DNA from: Oceanipulchritudo coccoides
Lineage (GTDB): Bacteria; Verrucomicrobiota; Verrucomicrobiia; Opitutales; Oceanipulchritudinaceae
Length of the DNA stretch: 64,000 nucleotides
NCBI RefSeq assembly: GCF_010500615.1
Contig: NZ_JAAGNX010000001.1
Location: 1,131,531 to 1,195,530 of the forward strand
Direction: 5' to 3'
Of the stretch, positions 24,022 through 33,467 are shown piece after piece. A model generated the notes under the pieces. The model did no database searches. It saw only the letters and a list, made by a program, of their open reading frames with translations, and was not told the origin of the DNA. A program made the position numbers and the translations under genes. Every line of letters begins with the position of its first letter. Within the stretch, counting starts at the first letter, position 1.

Positions 24022-24810
24022 TTAAAGCGGGATAAACACTTCAAGCACGGCGAAGGTCTCTAGCCCCTGGGTCAGGGGAATCAAGTGGTGCTCAAATTGC
24101 TTCCAGGAACCGTCATTGAGCAGCAATGGCCTTTTACGACTGGAGTGAGTATTGAGTAGAGCCGCTTGGTATTCTTTGTGCCACGAGGCGAGATCCTCCG
24201 GTTTTGCCAGCTTGTCAACTGCTCCAGTTGTATTGAATGGTCCGAACCATTCCTTCATGACCTGGCTGCTCAGTAAGATAATCCCTTCGGGCCCCCTGAC
24301 CCAGAAAGCCACGGGTGCCGATCGAACAAGCGCATCGATGAGGGTTTCCGATCCCCGGAAGAGATCAAGGAGCTGATAGCGCTCCTGCGTCTTCCGGGTT
24401 GTGCCGACCATCTCAACCGGGTTTCCTTCGGCATCGCTTTGGTGGACAAAGCCCGCTTGCTCGACCCAGACCCAGTCTCCGGTGACGTCCATGAAGCGGT
24501 GCTCGCAGCGCCAGATTCTTTCAGGTGACTTAAGGGCAATCTCAAGGGATTGTTGGACCTCGAGCAGATCTTCAGGATGGATACGATCCCACCAGAATTG
24601 TTCGCTGTGCTCCATGTCCTCATGCGGGTAGCCGAGGATGCACTCGCCAGCAGCATGGATCTTCAGGCGCTTTCTTCTCAAATTCCATGCCCACCATACT
24701 TGCTCAGCATATTTCAGGGCTGTATCGGCCTGAATTTTCAGGTTTTCTGCCTCAGCCAGGGTTGAAGCCAACCGTTCCTCCAGAAATTCACGTGATCCTT
24801 GATCGCTCAT
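24022..24810 (-). CDS. PAS-domain protein without output domain
   Basis: The protein has 262 residues from the ATG at 24810, which has GGAG five bases upstream. A short coiled-coil N-terminus (ERLASTLAEAENLKIQAD) leads into a PAS_3-type domain (~35-145: GYPHEDMEHSEQFWWDRIHPED, with W-rich core and FMDVTGDWVWVEQAG). A second PAS-like domain follows (~155-260: LIDALVRSAPVAFWVRGPEG). There is no kinase, cyclase or methyl-accepting domain, so the protein may act by protein-protein contact. It ends two bases from the pilT stop on the other strand; a link to pilus control is only positional. Confidence 0.7.
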   Translation of the reverse strand: MSDQGSREFLEERLASTLAEAENLKIQADTALKYAEQVWWAWNLRRKRLKIHAAGECILGYPHEDMEHSEQFWWDRIHPEDLLEVQQSLEIALKSPERIWRCEHRFMDVTGDWVWVEQAGFVHQSDAEGNPVEMVGTTRKTQERYQLLDLFRGSETLIDALVRSAPVAFWVRGPEGIILLSSQVMKEWFGPFNTTGAVDKLAKPEDLASWHKEYQAALLNTHSSRKRPLLLNDGSWKQFEHHLIPLTQGLETFAVLEVFIPL

Positions 24811-24899
24811 ATCCACTCCGCTAGTGAGGCTTCAGGATGGTCCTTTTCAAGCCCCCGGACAAGCGAAATATTCTTGTAGGGCCCAAACCGGTGAACCGA

Positions 24900-25709
24900 T
24901 CAGTCCGTAAAGGCGATAAAGGGAAGGTCCTGACGACTTTGTGCGATCAGCTCATATTCCCGGTCCTGAAAAATAATCGCCTCCTCATCCGGGTAAAAGA
25001 TGAAGTTCAATTCCGTTAAAAAGGCCATGCGTCCCATTTCACTAACCGGTTTGTATGTGCCCGAATGAACAAGCTCGAGAATGTAGCGCTGCTGCCCGCT
25101 TCGCTTGATGTCGTAATAGGAGAAAGTGCTGTCAATATTGAGCTCAATGAGCATAGCTCCATCCCACATGCCGGTGGCGTAAATCCCGCTGTAATCCTCA
25201 ATGGCACTGGCGGATGCGATGGGGTCGTTGAGCTCGATTATCGCGGGCTTCTGGACAAAACCTGTCTCCTTTGAAAAATGCCTGGAGACAAATACAAGGA
25301 CGACACCCAGTCCCAGAAGAACCAGTAACAGCGTGATGCATTGCATGACCAGGCTGGGAGTCCATTCGAAGGGCGTCGCTTCAATCGAGACGGTGAAGTA
25401 TTGTTCCACATAATCCTTCAGGTCCTTGTCCGGAATGGTCACATTCTGGTAGTTTGGATCCTGCGGGTTGGACAAGAGCAGGTCGTTTTCGTTGACGTGG
25501 ACTTCCAGATAGCGGTCTCCGCCGGTTAGAATGAGGAGACATTCTGCACCGGTCCGGTTACGCTTGCGCACACGCTTGGCGATAAGCCTGAGCTCAGCCG
25601 GATTCAAGCGTCCGCGGTCAATTCGCCGACGGTTATTGATATCGAGCCCCCAGTTCTCATTGAGGCCTTCTGTCCACAATTCAATTTTCGCTATGACGGG
25701 CGATCCCAT
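24900..25709 (-). CDS. Single-pass membrane protein of unknown function
   Basis: The protein has 269 residues and I do not recognise the family. Residues ~1-115 are a soluble, charged domain (RRRIDRGRLNPAELRLIAKRV...). A membrane helix (MQCITLLLVLLGLGVVLVFV) lies at ~122-142. The C-terminal part (~165-260) has an alternating beta pattern around SGIYATGMWDGAMLIELN and FSYYDIKRSGQQRY, which looks like a lipocalin-like or repeat-free beta-barrel fold. There is no signal peptide, so the first domain is probably cytoplasmic and the second periplasmic. It lies alone between a PAS protein and a radical-SAM gene. Confidence 0.6.
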   Translation of the reverse strand: MGSPVIAKIELWTEGLNENWGLDINNRRRIDRGRLNPAELRLIAKRVRKRNRTGAECLLILTGGDRYLEVHVNENDLLLSNPQDPNYQNVTIPDKDLKDYVEQYFTVSIEATPFEWTPSLVMQCITLLLVLLGLGVVLVFVSRHFSKETGFVQKPAIIELNDPIASASAIEDYSGIYATGMWDGAMLIELNIDSTFSYYDIKRSGQQRYILELVHSGTYKPVSEMGRMAFLTELNFIFYPDEEAIIFQDREYELIAQSRQDLPFIAFTD

Positions 25710-25886
25710 GAGTATGCATTAGGACAAAGCCGCATGGTTTGTCCAGTCTGTAAGGATTACAGGTTAAATCTTTTTAAAGTGTGGCTCAGGCGGTTTGAGG
25801 ATGGAATTGGCCGGAATAATTTTTTTCTTGTTACCATAACCAAATCTGATACTAGATTGACCGTCAAATAAGGATATTTACTAAAG

Positions 25887-26642
25887 ATGGAAATTGGGAG
25901 TATTGAACGATCTGAGGCAGACGCCTTCACGGATAAGCGGAGCGCTGTTATTTATGTCAGGGGATGTAATCTCAGATGCTCCTATTGCGGGTATGCCAGT
26001 CTTCTTGGAAGCTGCGATGGCAATGGTACCTATGATTGGGACCATGCACGGAAGTATTTGAAAAAACGCCTCGACCGCCTGGACGCTGTTGTTTTCAGCG
26101 GGGGTGAACCGACGATGCAAGAGGATCTTCGGGACTGTATCGCGGAAGTCCGGGAAATGGGGCTGAAGGTAAAACTCGATACCAATGGCACCTTTCCGGA
26201 GGTGATCCGTGATTTACTGGCCCAAAATCTCCTCGATTATGTGGCAATGGATGTAAAGGCCCCGCTGGAAAACTATGCCAGCCTTGTTGGGCGCCGGATT
26301 GATACGGAAGCGATCCGCACCAGCATCTGGCTGGTCAAGCAGTCCGGAGTTCCGCATGAGTTCAAGACGACCGTGGTTCCGGGCTTGCACACCACCCGGG
26401 AACTGAAAGCCATTTCCGAACTGATTCATGGAGCAGACAAGTACGTCGTTCAGGATTTTATCTCCGTGAATCCTCTGCGGGGAGAATTGAAGGGCCGCCC
26501 GGCATTTCCCCACAAGCCGTTGCAGGACATCCGCGCCTATGTGGAAAAGCGGGTAAAGACTTATGAGATCCGGCACTCCGAGGAAGCCAAAGTGATGCCG
26601 GTTGCGCGCCGCCGCCGCCGTTCCGCACCAGCGGCAGTCTAG
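25887..26642 (+). CDS. Radical SAM activating enzyme, anaerobic ribonucleotide reductase activase-like
   Basis: The protein has 251 residues. The radical SAM cluster motif is CNLRCSYC (CX3CX2C), followed by the SAM-binding sequence VVFSGGEPTMQEDL and KLDTNGTFP. It resembles the NrdG2-like group that installs a glycyl radical on class III ribonucleotide reductase (NrdD) or a related enzyme. No NrdD or other glycyl-radical partner is in the window, so the partner is unknown. The tail ends with a run of Arg residues (VARRRRRSAPA), which is unusual. A candidate promoter (TTGACC near 25857) precedes it. Its stop overlaps the end of birA by four bases. Confidence 0.8.
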   Translation: MEIGSIERSEADAFTDKRSAVIYVRGCNLRCSYCGYASLLGSCDGNGTYDWDHARKYLKKRLDRLDAVVFSGGEPTMQEDLRDCIAEVREMGLKVKLDTNGTFPEVIRDLLAQNLLDYVAMDVKAPLENYASLVGRRIDTEAIRTSIWLVKQSGVPHEFKTTVVPGLHTTRELKAISELIHGADKYVVQDFISVNPLRGELKGRPAFPHKPLQDIRAYVEKRVKTYEIRHSEEAKVMPVARRRRRSAPAAV

Positions 26643-27616
26643 CTTTTCCTGAGGCTCACCTCTCCGCTGTGAAGGATAGCGATTGAGCCGTCCTCGCGTT
26701 CCACCCTGAGCGATCCGTTCCGGGTAATTCCAACAGCTGTTCCCTCTGCTTGTTCCGTGCTGATCCCTTGTCCTCTGAGGAAGTCGAATTCCGGCCAGAG
26801 GTGGGCCAGTTCATCCGCATAATCCTCGTTCAGGTAGTCCTGAATGGCGTCTGACAGATGATGAACAATCCGGTGGGCAATTCGGGAAAGGTTCAATGGT
26901 TGCCCGAGATTCATGCTGAGGGAGCTCGCGATAGAATGCAGTTCCTCGGGAAAATCCGTTTCAGATGTATTCACATTGAGACCCAGGCCGAAGACCAGAT
27001 CCCGTGTGAATTCCGAGTCCACACGCGCCTCGGTCAGCATTCCGGCAATTTTCCGTCCATGAATAAGCAAGTCGTTGGGCCACTTGATCTGCACCGGCAA
27101 AGAATAGGTATCACGGAGGAGTTGGCAGAGGCGCAAGCCGAGCCAGAGGGTGATTGTTTGCAGCCGACTGGGGGGCAGACTGGGCCGCAAGGCTATCGAA
27201 AGGTAGAGGTTTTTATGTTGTGGGCTGTGCCAGTTGCGACCGCGTCGGCCACGACCGGCGGTCTGGCAATCCGCCACGACAAAAAAGGGCGTGGGCCGGC
27301 CTGAGGAGAGTTCCCTTTCGGCCACGGTATTTGTACTGTCAACTTCCCCGAGGGCGATATGGTCTTCGAAAAAACTGCACGGTTGAATTGCCAGCAATGC
27401 CTCGAAAAGGACCGGGTGGAAAGCAACCGGTTCACGGGTGAGTTGATACCCTTTGTTGCGGATTGCGGAAAACGTGAACCCTGAGGTCTTCAGGTGTTCG
27501 AGGTGCTTGTGAACGCTGACCCGCGAAAGCTGCAGCTCCTCGGCAATGGAGGCACCTGAGACAAATTGCCCGTTTGCGCGCAGGAAAGGAATGAGAACCC
27601 GTGTATCGAGATCCAT
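26639..27616 (-). CDS. birA: Bifunctional biotin-protein ligase / biotin operon repressor
   Basis: The protein has 325 residues from the ATG at 27616, four bases after the nadC stop; the open frame continues upstream through nadC but lacks support. An N-terminal winged helix (SGASIAEELQLSRVSVHKHLEHL) gives it DNA-binding potential. The ligase core has the biotinyl-AMP motif GRGRRGRNWHSP, KWPNDLLIHGRKIAGMLTEA and GLGLNVN, and there is a C-terminal SH3-like domain. It biotinylates the acetyl-CoA carboxylase carrier protein. The HTH suggests that it may also repress biotin genes, but no operator is seen here. It is the last gene of proA-nadC-birA. Confidence 0.94.
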   Translation of the reverse strand: MDLDTRVLIPFLRANGQFVSGASIAEELQLSRVSVHKHLEHLKTSGFTFSAIRNKGYQLTREPVAFHPVLFEALLAIQPCSFFEDHIALGEVDSTNTVAERELSSGRPTPFFVVADCQTAGRGRRGRNWHSPQHKNLYLSIALRPSLPPSRLQTITLWLGLRLCQLLRDTYSLPVQIKWPNDLLIHGRKIAGMLTEARVDSEFTRDLVFGLGLNVNTSETDFPEELHSIASSLSMNLGQPLNLSRIAHRIVHHLSDAIQDYLNEDYADELAHLWPEFDFLRGQGISTEQAEGTAVGITRNGSLRVEREDGSIAILHSGEVSLRKS

Positions 27617-27620
27617 AAGA

Positions 27621-28547
27621 TCAGTTCCAATCCAGCCCGATGTCCATCCATTGGGCCTTGTGAACGGTTGCCCCGGTAGAGATAAAATCGACACCAACCT
27701 GTCCGAGTGCCGGCAAATCCTCAAGCGTGATGCCTCCGCTGGCTTCTGTGGCGGCCTTGTTTGCAATCAAGGAAACGGCCTCGGCCAGCTCGGAGAGAGA
27801 AAAGTTGTCGAGGAGAATGTTCTCAATCCCCGCGTCCAGTGCGGGCAGGATTTGGTCGATTGAATCGACTTCCAGTTCGATTATCATTTCAGGGTAGCTG
27901 CCGCGATATGAGTTAACAAGCTCCGCAAGCTTCTTCCCGCCCGTGGCGCCAGCGGCAGCGAGATGGTTGTCCTTGAGCATGACCCGGTCAAAGAGGCCCA
28001 TCCGGTGGTTGAATCCGCCGCCACAGGCAACGGCGTACTTCTCGAGCACCCGGTACCCCGGAGTCGTTTTCCGGGTATCAAGCAAGCGGGTGGGTGAGGA
28101 CCCGAGGGCCTTCACATAAAGTTGTGTCAGCGTTGCCACCCCGGAAAGGCGTTGGAGGAAATTGAGTAGCACACGCTCGGCTTCAAGAATAACCCGGGCA
28201 GGACCTTCGATAGTGCCTAACTGTGTGCCACGGGAACACTCCTTTCCATCGGTCAGGGCCGGCTTGAAGGAGGCGCCTGCGCCATAGGCATCGAGGATCG
28301 GCTGGACAATCGGCAAGCCACAGGAGACAAGGTCATTTCTCGCAATAAGGCGGGCTGTTGCCTGCTCACTACCTTTTGGCAGTAGCCTGCTCGTGATATC
28401 GCCCGTCTGCTCCGGCGGCTCGGCAAGCCCCCAGCCCTCGAGGTCTTCATTACGGGCGATCGAAATGAGAGTTGTCACAGCAGCGGGATCGATCTCTTCC
28501 CACTTTAACTGTTTGGCAATTCGGTTGGCGATGAGCGGTGCGCTCAT
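27621..28547 (-). CDS. nadC: Nicotinate-nucleotide pyrophosphorylase (carboxylating)
   Basis: The protein has 308 residues. It converts quinolinate and PRPP to nicotinate mononucleotide with loss of CO2 in de novo NAD synthesis. Typical motifs are GDITSRLLP, LDTRKTTPGYRVLEKYAV, GGGFNHRMGLFDRVMLKDNHL and VEVDS-like IELEVDSIDQ near the C-terminus, with the PRPP/phosphate site in GGI/STGA. It overlaps proA by four bases and is followed directly by birA, so it is the middle gene of an operon. nadA and nadB are not nearby. Confidence 0.96.
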   Translation of the reverse strand: MSAPLIANRIAKQLKWEEIDPAAVTTLISIARNEDLEGWGLAEPPEQTGDITSRLLPKGSEQATARLIARNDLVSCGLPIVQPILDAYGAGASFKPALTDGKECSRGTQLGTIEGPARVILEAERVLLNFLQRLSGVATLTQLYVKALGSSPTRLLDTRKTTPGYRVLEKYAVACGGGFNHRMGLFDRVMLKDNHLAAAGATGGKKLAELVNSYRGSYPEMIIELEVDSIDQILPALDAGIENILLDNFSLSELAEAVSLIANKAATEASGGITLEDLPALGQVGVDFISTGATVHKAQWMDIGLDWN

Positions 28548-29827
28548 TTGATTTCCCCGTGTCCCTTGATGAGGTACTTATAAGTCGTCAACTCATTCAG
28601 TCCCATCGGGCCTCGCGCGTGGAGGCGATCGGTCGAGATGCCAATTTCCGCTCCCAGGCCAAATTCAAATCCGTCTGTGAAGCGCGTGGAAACATTCCAA
28701 TAGACCGTTGCGGAATCGACTTCGTTCTGGAATTTTGCTGCTGCCGCTTCATTGGTTGTAATGATGGCATCACTGTGTCCGGAACCGTAGGTGTTCACAA
28801 ACTGGATTGCCTCATCAAGCGAGTCGACCGTCTTGACCGAGAGGATCTTGTCCACGTATTCCGTGTGGTAATCTTCTTCTGTGGCCATGGTGTAGCGATT
28901 TCCACCAAATGATTTCAGGGCTTCTGCCGCACGCTCATCAACCCGCAGCTCCACGCCGTTGTTTTTCAAGACCTTTGCAACTTCCGGAAAGACCGACTGC
29001 AGGAGATCCTGGTGCACAATCAGGTTTTCCGCGGCGTTGCAGACGCTTGGCCGCTGGCATTTGGCGTTTACAGTGACACTGACGGCTGTCTTCTGGTCGA
29101 TTTCTGTATCCAGATAAACATTACAAACGCCCTTGTAATGCTTGATCACCGGCATCCGCGCATTTTCCGCGACAAAGCGAATGAGGCCTTCGCCCCCGCG
29201 TGGGATCAGGCAATGGATGCAATCATCCGCCTTGAGAAGGACATTGAGGGCATTGCGGTCGACTGTCGGGATCAACTGGACGGCATGCAGCGGCAGGCCT
29301 GTTTCCGAAAAGGCCTTCTCAATGACTTGGGCCAATGCCATATTGCTGTGAAAGGCTTCCCGGCCTCCACGAAGAATGGTCGCATTCCCGCTTTTCAGGC
29401 AGAGGACGGCGCAATCAATTGTCACATTGGGACGGGATTCATAAATGATCCCGATGACGCCAATTGGTACGCGGACCTTTTCAATGCTGAAACCCTTCTG
29501 GTGCTTGCGCGTTTCGAGGATTTTCCCGACCGGGTCGGGTAGGGCAGCGACTTGGCGTGCGCCCTCAGCCATCCCTTGAATACGCTCGGGAGTGAGCCGT
29601 AAGCGATCCAGCATGGCATCGGAGAGCCCAAGGGATTGGCCGGTTTCCAGATCCTTGGCATTGGCCCCCATTAAAAGTGGTTGTGTCTGTGGAGCTTCCA
29701 GCAATTCGGCAATGCGTACCAAGGCCGCGTTTTTCTGCCCGGTAGAATACGCTGCCAACTGGCGCGAGGCGGCCAAGGCCTGTTCGGCGATCTGCCGGAT
29801 CTGCTTGTCTACATCCATTTCACTCAT
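28544..29827 (-). CDS. proA: Glutamate-5-semialdehyde dehydrogenase (gamma-glutamyl phosphate reductase)
   Basis: The protein has 427 residues. It reduces gamma-glutamyl phosphate to glutamate-5-semialdehyde in proline synthesis. It is an aldehyde dehydrogenase superfamily member with the catalytic Cys in CQRPSVCNAAENLIVH, VPIGVIGIIYESRPNVTIDC, LIPRGGEGL and the C-terminal signature FTDGFEFGLGAEIGISTDRL. Length is normal. It is the first gene of proA-nadC-birA, overlapping nadC by four bases; proB is not adjacent. Confidence 0.96.
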   Translation of the reverse strand: MSEMDVDKQIRQIAEQALAASRQLAAYSTGQKNAALVRIAELLEAPQTQPLLMGANAKDLETGQSLGLSDAMLDRLRLTPERIQGMAEGARQVAALPDPVGKILETRKHQKGFSIEKVRVPIGVIGIIYESRPNVTIDCAVLCLKSGNATILRGGREAFHSNMALAQVIEKAFSETGLPLHAVQLIPTVDRNALNVLLKADDCIHCLIPRGGEGLIRFVAENARMPVIKHYKGVCNVYLDTEIDQKTAVSVTVNAKCQRPSVCNAAENLIVHQDLLQSVFPEVAKVLKNNGVELRVDERAAEALKSFGGNRYTMATEEDYHTEYVDKILSVKTVDSLDEAIQFVNTYGSGHSDAIITTNEAAAAKFQNEVDSATVYWNVSTRFTDGFEFGLGAEIGISTDRLHARGPMGLNELTTYKYLIKGHGEIK

Positions 29828-29873
29828 GATAAGCGGTTTTTGCCGGAATCCCGGGCGTATGGCAAGCGACAGA

Positions 29874-30860
29874 TCAGGATATATCCTTCATTACCTGTTC
29901 CCATTTCTCATCCGGTAACTCGGCCCCGATGACTTGAACAATTTCTGCGCCCAGCCGTGCACCCCATGCCGCGCACACCTCGAGGGGTTTCCCGTGAAGC
30001 CAGCCGGCAAGGAATCCCGCTGCCCAGAAATCACCGGCGCCTGTTGTATCGATGGCCTTGACGCCCGGTACGGCCGGCGCGTGGATGGTCTCGGTTCCCT
30101 TGGCAATCCATGCGCCGTCAGCACCAGCCTTCACAACGGCGAGCTCACACAAGCCCGCCAGCTCGACTGCATAGTTCTCCAGTGTGTCGGGACCGCCATG
30201 AAAGGCCGCCGCCTCATCTTCATTTGCAAAGACCAGATCAACATATTCCTTAAGGAGCTCCGGAAGGGATGAGCCAGCCGCCTTCACAACCTCGAAGGAG
30301 GCCAAATCAAGGGAAATTGTGCAATTGGCCTCCTTGGCAGACTTGAGCACAGCCTTCATCAAGTCTGGATTAAAGAGTAGATAGCCCTCAACGTGGGCAT
30401 GTGAGCAACCGATAAAATCGGCGGGAGTGATTTCCTCCGGGGTCAGGGTCGCTGCCGCGCCCAGATCTGTGCGCAAGGTGCGTTGCGAATCCGGGGTAAT
30501 AAGGGAAAGACAACGGCCATTGGGGATTGTCCCGATCTTGAAGCGGGTATCATCGCCGCCTAATGCCTTCAGGCGTTCGCGGTAGAACGTGCCTCCTGCA
30601 TCGTTGCCGGTCTTGCCCACGAAAGTTGTCCGGATTCCCATTCTGGCTGCCGCAAAAATGGTATTTCCAGACGAGCCCCCCGGGGCTTCCTCGAAGGGTG
30701 CGGGTAGCTGGGCCATCCATTTTCCGATCGTTTCGCCGTCTGTGAGGACCATTCCTCCTTTTTCGCCACCGATTCTCTCAAGGAACGACTCTGGGATTCG
30801 GGCCAGAACATCAATTATCGGGGATCCGACCCCTACCAATTCGAAGGACGTATTTAACAT
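29874..30860 (-). CDS. PfkB-family carbohydrate/nucleoside kinase
   Basis: The protein has 328 residues. It phosphorylates a sugar or nucleoside using ATP. It has the two PfkB signatures: GGSSGNTIFAAARMG with the substrate-binding GD motif at the front (GVGSPIIDVLAR), and DTTGAGDFWAAGFLAGWL carrying the catalytic Asp and anion hole. The overall pattern (LELASFEVV, VFANEDEAAAFHG) resembles adenosine-kinase-like and ribokinase-like members in this family. The exact substrate cannot be fixed; a 2-keto-3-deoxygluconate kinase role would link it to the uronate genes 27 kb away, but I see no direct support. Confidence 0.88.
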   Translation of the reverse strand: MLNTSFELVGVGSPIIDVLARIPESFLERIGGEKGGMVLTDGETIGKWMAQLPAPFEEAPGGSSGNTIFAAARMGIRTTFVGKTGNDAGGTFYRERLKALGGDDTRFKIGTIPNGRCLSLITPDSQRTLRTDLGAAATLTPEEITPADFIGCSHAHVEGYLLFNPDLMKAVLKSAKEANCTISLDLASFEVVKAAGSSLPELLKEYVDLVFANEDEAAAFHGGPDTLENYAVELAGLCELAVVKAGADGAWIAKGTETIHAPAVPGVKAIDTTGAGDFWAAGFLAGWLHGKPLEVCAAWGARLGAEIVQVIGAELPDEKWEQVMKDIS

Positions 30861-30914
30861 GTCGCTGACTGTAAGAGATTTTTCCCGGATTACCAGTATG
30901 CAATTGCCGAAACT

Positions 30915-32480
30915 CTAGACTTTCAGGCAAACGCCTCCTCGTCGCGGGTCTCCCATGCCGTCCAGTTCGCCGGATTTTGTGCAGACGACGGAGTGAGCCC
31001 CTCCAAAATACAGGTTTGGAATGCTGTGGGCAACCAAGGGCCATCCGAATTCCTCCATGATGGGTCCCAAGGCGTGCATGGCGTCTGTCTCAGCGTGGAG
31101 CTCGTTGTTCTCCCAGTGCAGGCGCGGTGCCCGGACAGCCTCTTCAAGCGAACTTCCACGATCAAGGAGGTGACGAAGAATCTGGAGCAAAGTGGAGCGA
31201 ATCCTGTTGGAGCCTCCAGAGCCCGTTGCCAGACGCCTCCCGTCCGGAAGGCGGGCCAAAAGGGGGGCCATCATCGAGGAAAGGCGGGAATTCGTCCGCC
31301 AGGTTCCGAGCCCTTCAGGTTGGAGATCCTCCTCGCCCAGCATATTGTTGAGCATGAAGCCGGTTCCGGGGAGGATCACCGCCGATCCGGCCCCGTTGCT
31401 GGTTGTCATGGAAATTTCATTACCCCACTTGTCCATGACCGAAAGCTGGGTTGTCCCGTCGGCGCGGGTTTGCGGTAGGGCATGCGGGAGCAGGTTTTCC
31501 ACCGCACTTGTCAGGGCCGGGTTGCTCGCGATGGCCTTGTTGAGTCTGGCTTTTTCCGCCTTTGAAAGTTGCCCGCAGCCTTGGCCACTGCGCATCAGGC
31601 TCATCACCTTGAGTGGTTCAATCCATTGATTCCAGTCCTTGAATTGGCTGAACGGGTAGGGCGTGATGGTTGCGGGCTCGTGCAAGGAAAGGCCGACGGC
31701 AATGAGGGTTCCTCCCATGGAGGGAGGCGGGTTCAACCAGATTGATGCGCCGTTACGCGTAATTTCGAGGGGCTCCCGGATGTGCACCTGGTAGTCGAGA
31801 AAGTCCTCACGTGTCAGGTGCCCGCCGCTGGTCTGGCTCAACTCGGCCGCCATCCGGCCGATATCGCCTTCGTAAAACCAGCGTGAGCCCTCCTTGACGA
31901 GCATTTCGAGGAATGGCCCCATTTCCTTATTCTGAAAGAGCTCCTGTTCCTTTAGACAAGTCCCCGGGTGCGACCGTGACTCAAAAAGGGCCTTTGCTTC
32001 CGGCGTAGATAAATACAGGGCTGTAACCACCTGCAAGAGCTCGGCCGCATGGGAGGTGATCGTCAGCCCCTTCCGGCTCAGGTCAATTGCCGGAGCGGCA
32101 CATTCGCCGAAGGGCAATTTGCCGAGGTCCTGGTGGATTTTCAGCATGCCCGCGACGCAACCGGGCGTGGCAATGGTGCCTGCTCCCAAATGAAAAACCT
32201 GTCGTGTTGACCCGAAGTCCGCCTCAAGGGGAATGGCCTTTGCCTCGGGATTGCGGATGCCCGGTGTTTGCGTGAAGAAATCGTACAACCGCGGAGAACC
32301 TGACTCAGGTGACACCATGGCAAATCCTCCTCCGCCCGGTGAAGTGAGGACGGGTTCAGCCAGGCAGGAGGCGAGCCAACCGGACACTGCGGCGTCAAAA
32401 GCGTTGCCGCCTGACTTCAAGGCGTGTGCAGCGGCCTCAGCGGTCAGTGGATGTCCTGCGGCAATGATGGAACCCTTCAT
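30915..32480 (-). CDS. Gamma-glutamyltransferase family protein
   Basis: The protein has 521 residues from the ATG at 32480; a GTG 16 codons upstream is possible. It is an Ntn-hydrolase that is processed into two subunits and transfers or hydrolyses gamma-glutamyl groups, for instance from glutathione. Motifs are HPLTAEAAAHALKSGGNAFD at the N-terminus, PGGGGFAMV and the predicted cleavage/nucleophile site TTQLSVMDKWGNEIS, followed by GFMLNNMLGEED. There is no signal peptide, whereas many homologues are periplasmic; the location is therefore uncertain. It lies alone between a PfkB kinase and a divergent mscS. Confidence 0.88.
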   Translation of the reverse strand: MKGSIIAAGHPLTAEAAAHALKSGGNAFDAAVSGWLASCLAEPVLTSPGGGGFAMVSPESGSPRLYDFFTQTPGIRNPEAKAIPLEADFGSTRQVFHLGAGTIATPGCVAGMLKIHQDLGKLPFGECAAPAIDLSRKGLTITSHAAELLQVVTALYLSTPEAKALFESRSHPGTCLKEQELFQNKEMGPFLEMLVKEGSRWFYEGDIGRMAAELSQTSGGHLTREDFLDYQVHIREPLEITRNGASIWLNPPPSMGGTLIAVGLSLHEPATITPYPFSQFKDWNQWIEPLKVMSLMRSGQGCGQLSKAEKARLNKAIASNPALTSAVENLLPHALPQTRADGTTQLSVMDKWGNEISMTTSNGAGSAVILPGTGFMLNNMLGEEDLQPEGLGTWRTNSRLSSMMAPLLARLPDGRRLATGSGGSNRIRSTLLQILRHLLDRGSSLEEAVRAPRLHWENNELHAETDAMHALGPIMEEFGWPLVAHSIPNLYFGGAHSVVCTKSGELDGMGDPRRGGVCLKV

Positions 32481-32570
32481 CTTGAGTCCAGTTTGCGGAA
32501 AACGGTGGTTCTGTGAATACAAATTCACCCCCTGTTCTTTTGCAGTTGATGCGAGCCCTTTCCCTCCTTA

Positions 32571-33467
32571 ATGATGCGTTCTATGGTTATGGAAGGGTTC
32601 TGGACTGGTGCAATCGAGGTGGGTTCGGTGAGTTTTACTCCCGTCTCCGTAATTTTTGGAACAGTTCTCCTGATTGTTGCCCTGATTCTACAGCGAGTCC
32701 TCTACGGGATCCTCACGCGCCGCTTTTTCCCAAGATTCAAGATCCACCCGGGCCTCGGCAATGCCTACGCGACCCTGATCGGCTACACTTTCCTGACTCT
32801 CTGTTTCTTTCTGATCCTTCCGGTTACCTTTAACGGGCTTAACTGGGCTACGCTTTCGGTTATCCTTGGCGCCATCTCCTTTGGGGTTGGTTTTGGATTG
32901 CGCAATATCGCGGATAACTTTGTCAGCGGCCTGATCATTCTTCTTGAGCGTCCGGTACGGGTTGGCGACCGGGTGACAATCGACGATGTGAGCGGTGTCG
33001 TCACTTCGATCCGGGCGCGCAGCGCAACCATCCGGACCAACGACAACATTGAGGTCATTGTGCCCAATTCCCGCTTTATCTCCGCTTCTGTCATCAATTG
33101 GAGCCACAGCGATAACCGTGTACGCTTCCGCGTGCCGGTGGGGGTGCATTACAATAGCGACGTGTTCCATGTGAAGGAAGTCCTTGAAAAGGCTGTCACG
33201 GATCATCCCCACGTCCTGAGTGATCCTGCACCCAGTGCAAAGTTTGTGGAATTCGGGGATTCCTCCCTGAACTTTGAGGTGTGGGTATGGACAGTTGAGT
33301 GGACCCTGCGCCCCTCCGCCTTCAAGAGTGAGATCAATTACATTGTCTGGAAGGCGCTCAAGGATGCGAATATTGAAATTCCCTATCCCCAGCGCGATAT
33401 TTACATCAAGGAAATCAAGTCCGGGTCTGATATATTGAGCCCCGGTGACGGAAAGATCGACTTATGA
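32571..33467 (+). CDS. Small-conductance mechanosensitive channel (MscS family)
   Basis: The protein has 298 residues. It is an inner-membrane heptameric channel that opens under tension to release osmolytes. There are three predicted membrane helices (~20-40, ~65-85 and ~92-115); the third holds the pore motif in the form GAISFGVGFGLRNIADNFVS. The beta domain follows with ERPVRVGDRVTIDDVSGVV and the cytoplasmic cage includes VPNSRFISASVINWSHSD. The length is that of a minimal MscS. Its stop overlaps the start of the next gene by four bases. Confidence 0.93.
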   Translation: MMRSMVMEGFWTGAIEVGSVSFTPVSVIFGTVLLIVALILQRVLYGILTRRFFPRFKIHPGLGNAYATLIGYTFLTLCFFLILPVTFNGLNWATLSVILGAISFGVGFGLRNIADNFVSGLIILLERPVRVGDRVTIDDVSGVVTSIRARSATIRTNDNIEVIVPNSRFISASVINWSHSDNRVRFRVPVGVHYNSDVFHVKEVLEKAVTDHPHVLSDPAPSAKFVEFGDSSLNFEVWVWTVEWTLRPSAFKSEINYIVWKALKDANIEIPYPQRDIYIKEIKSGSDILSPGDGKIDL

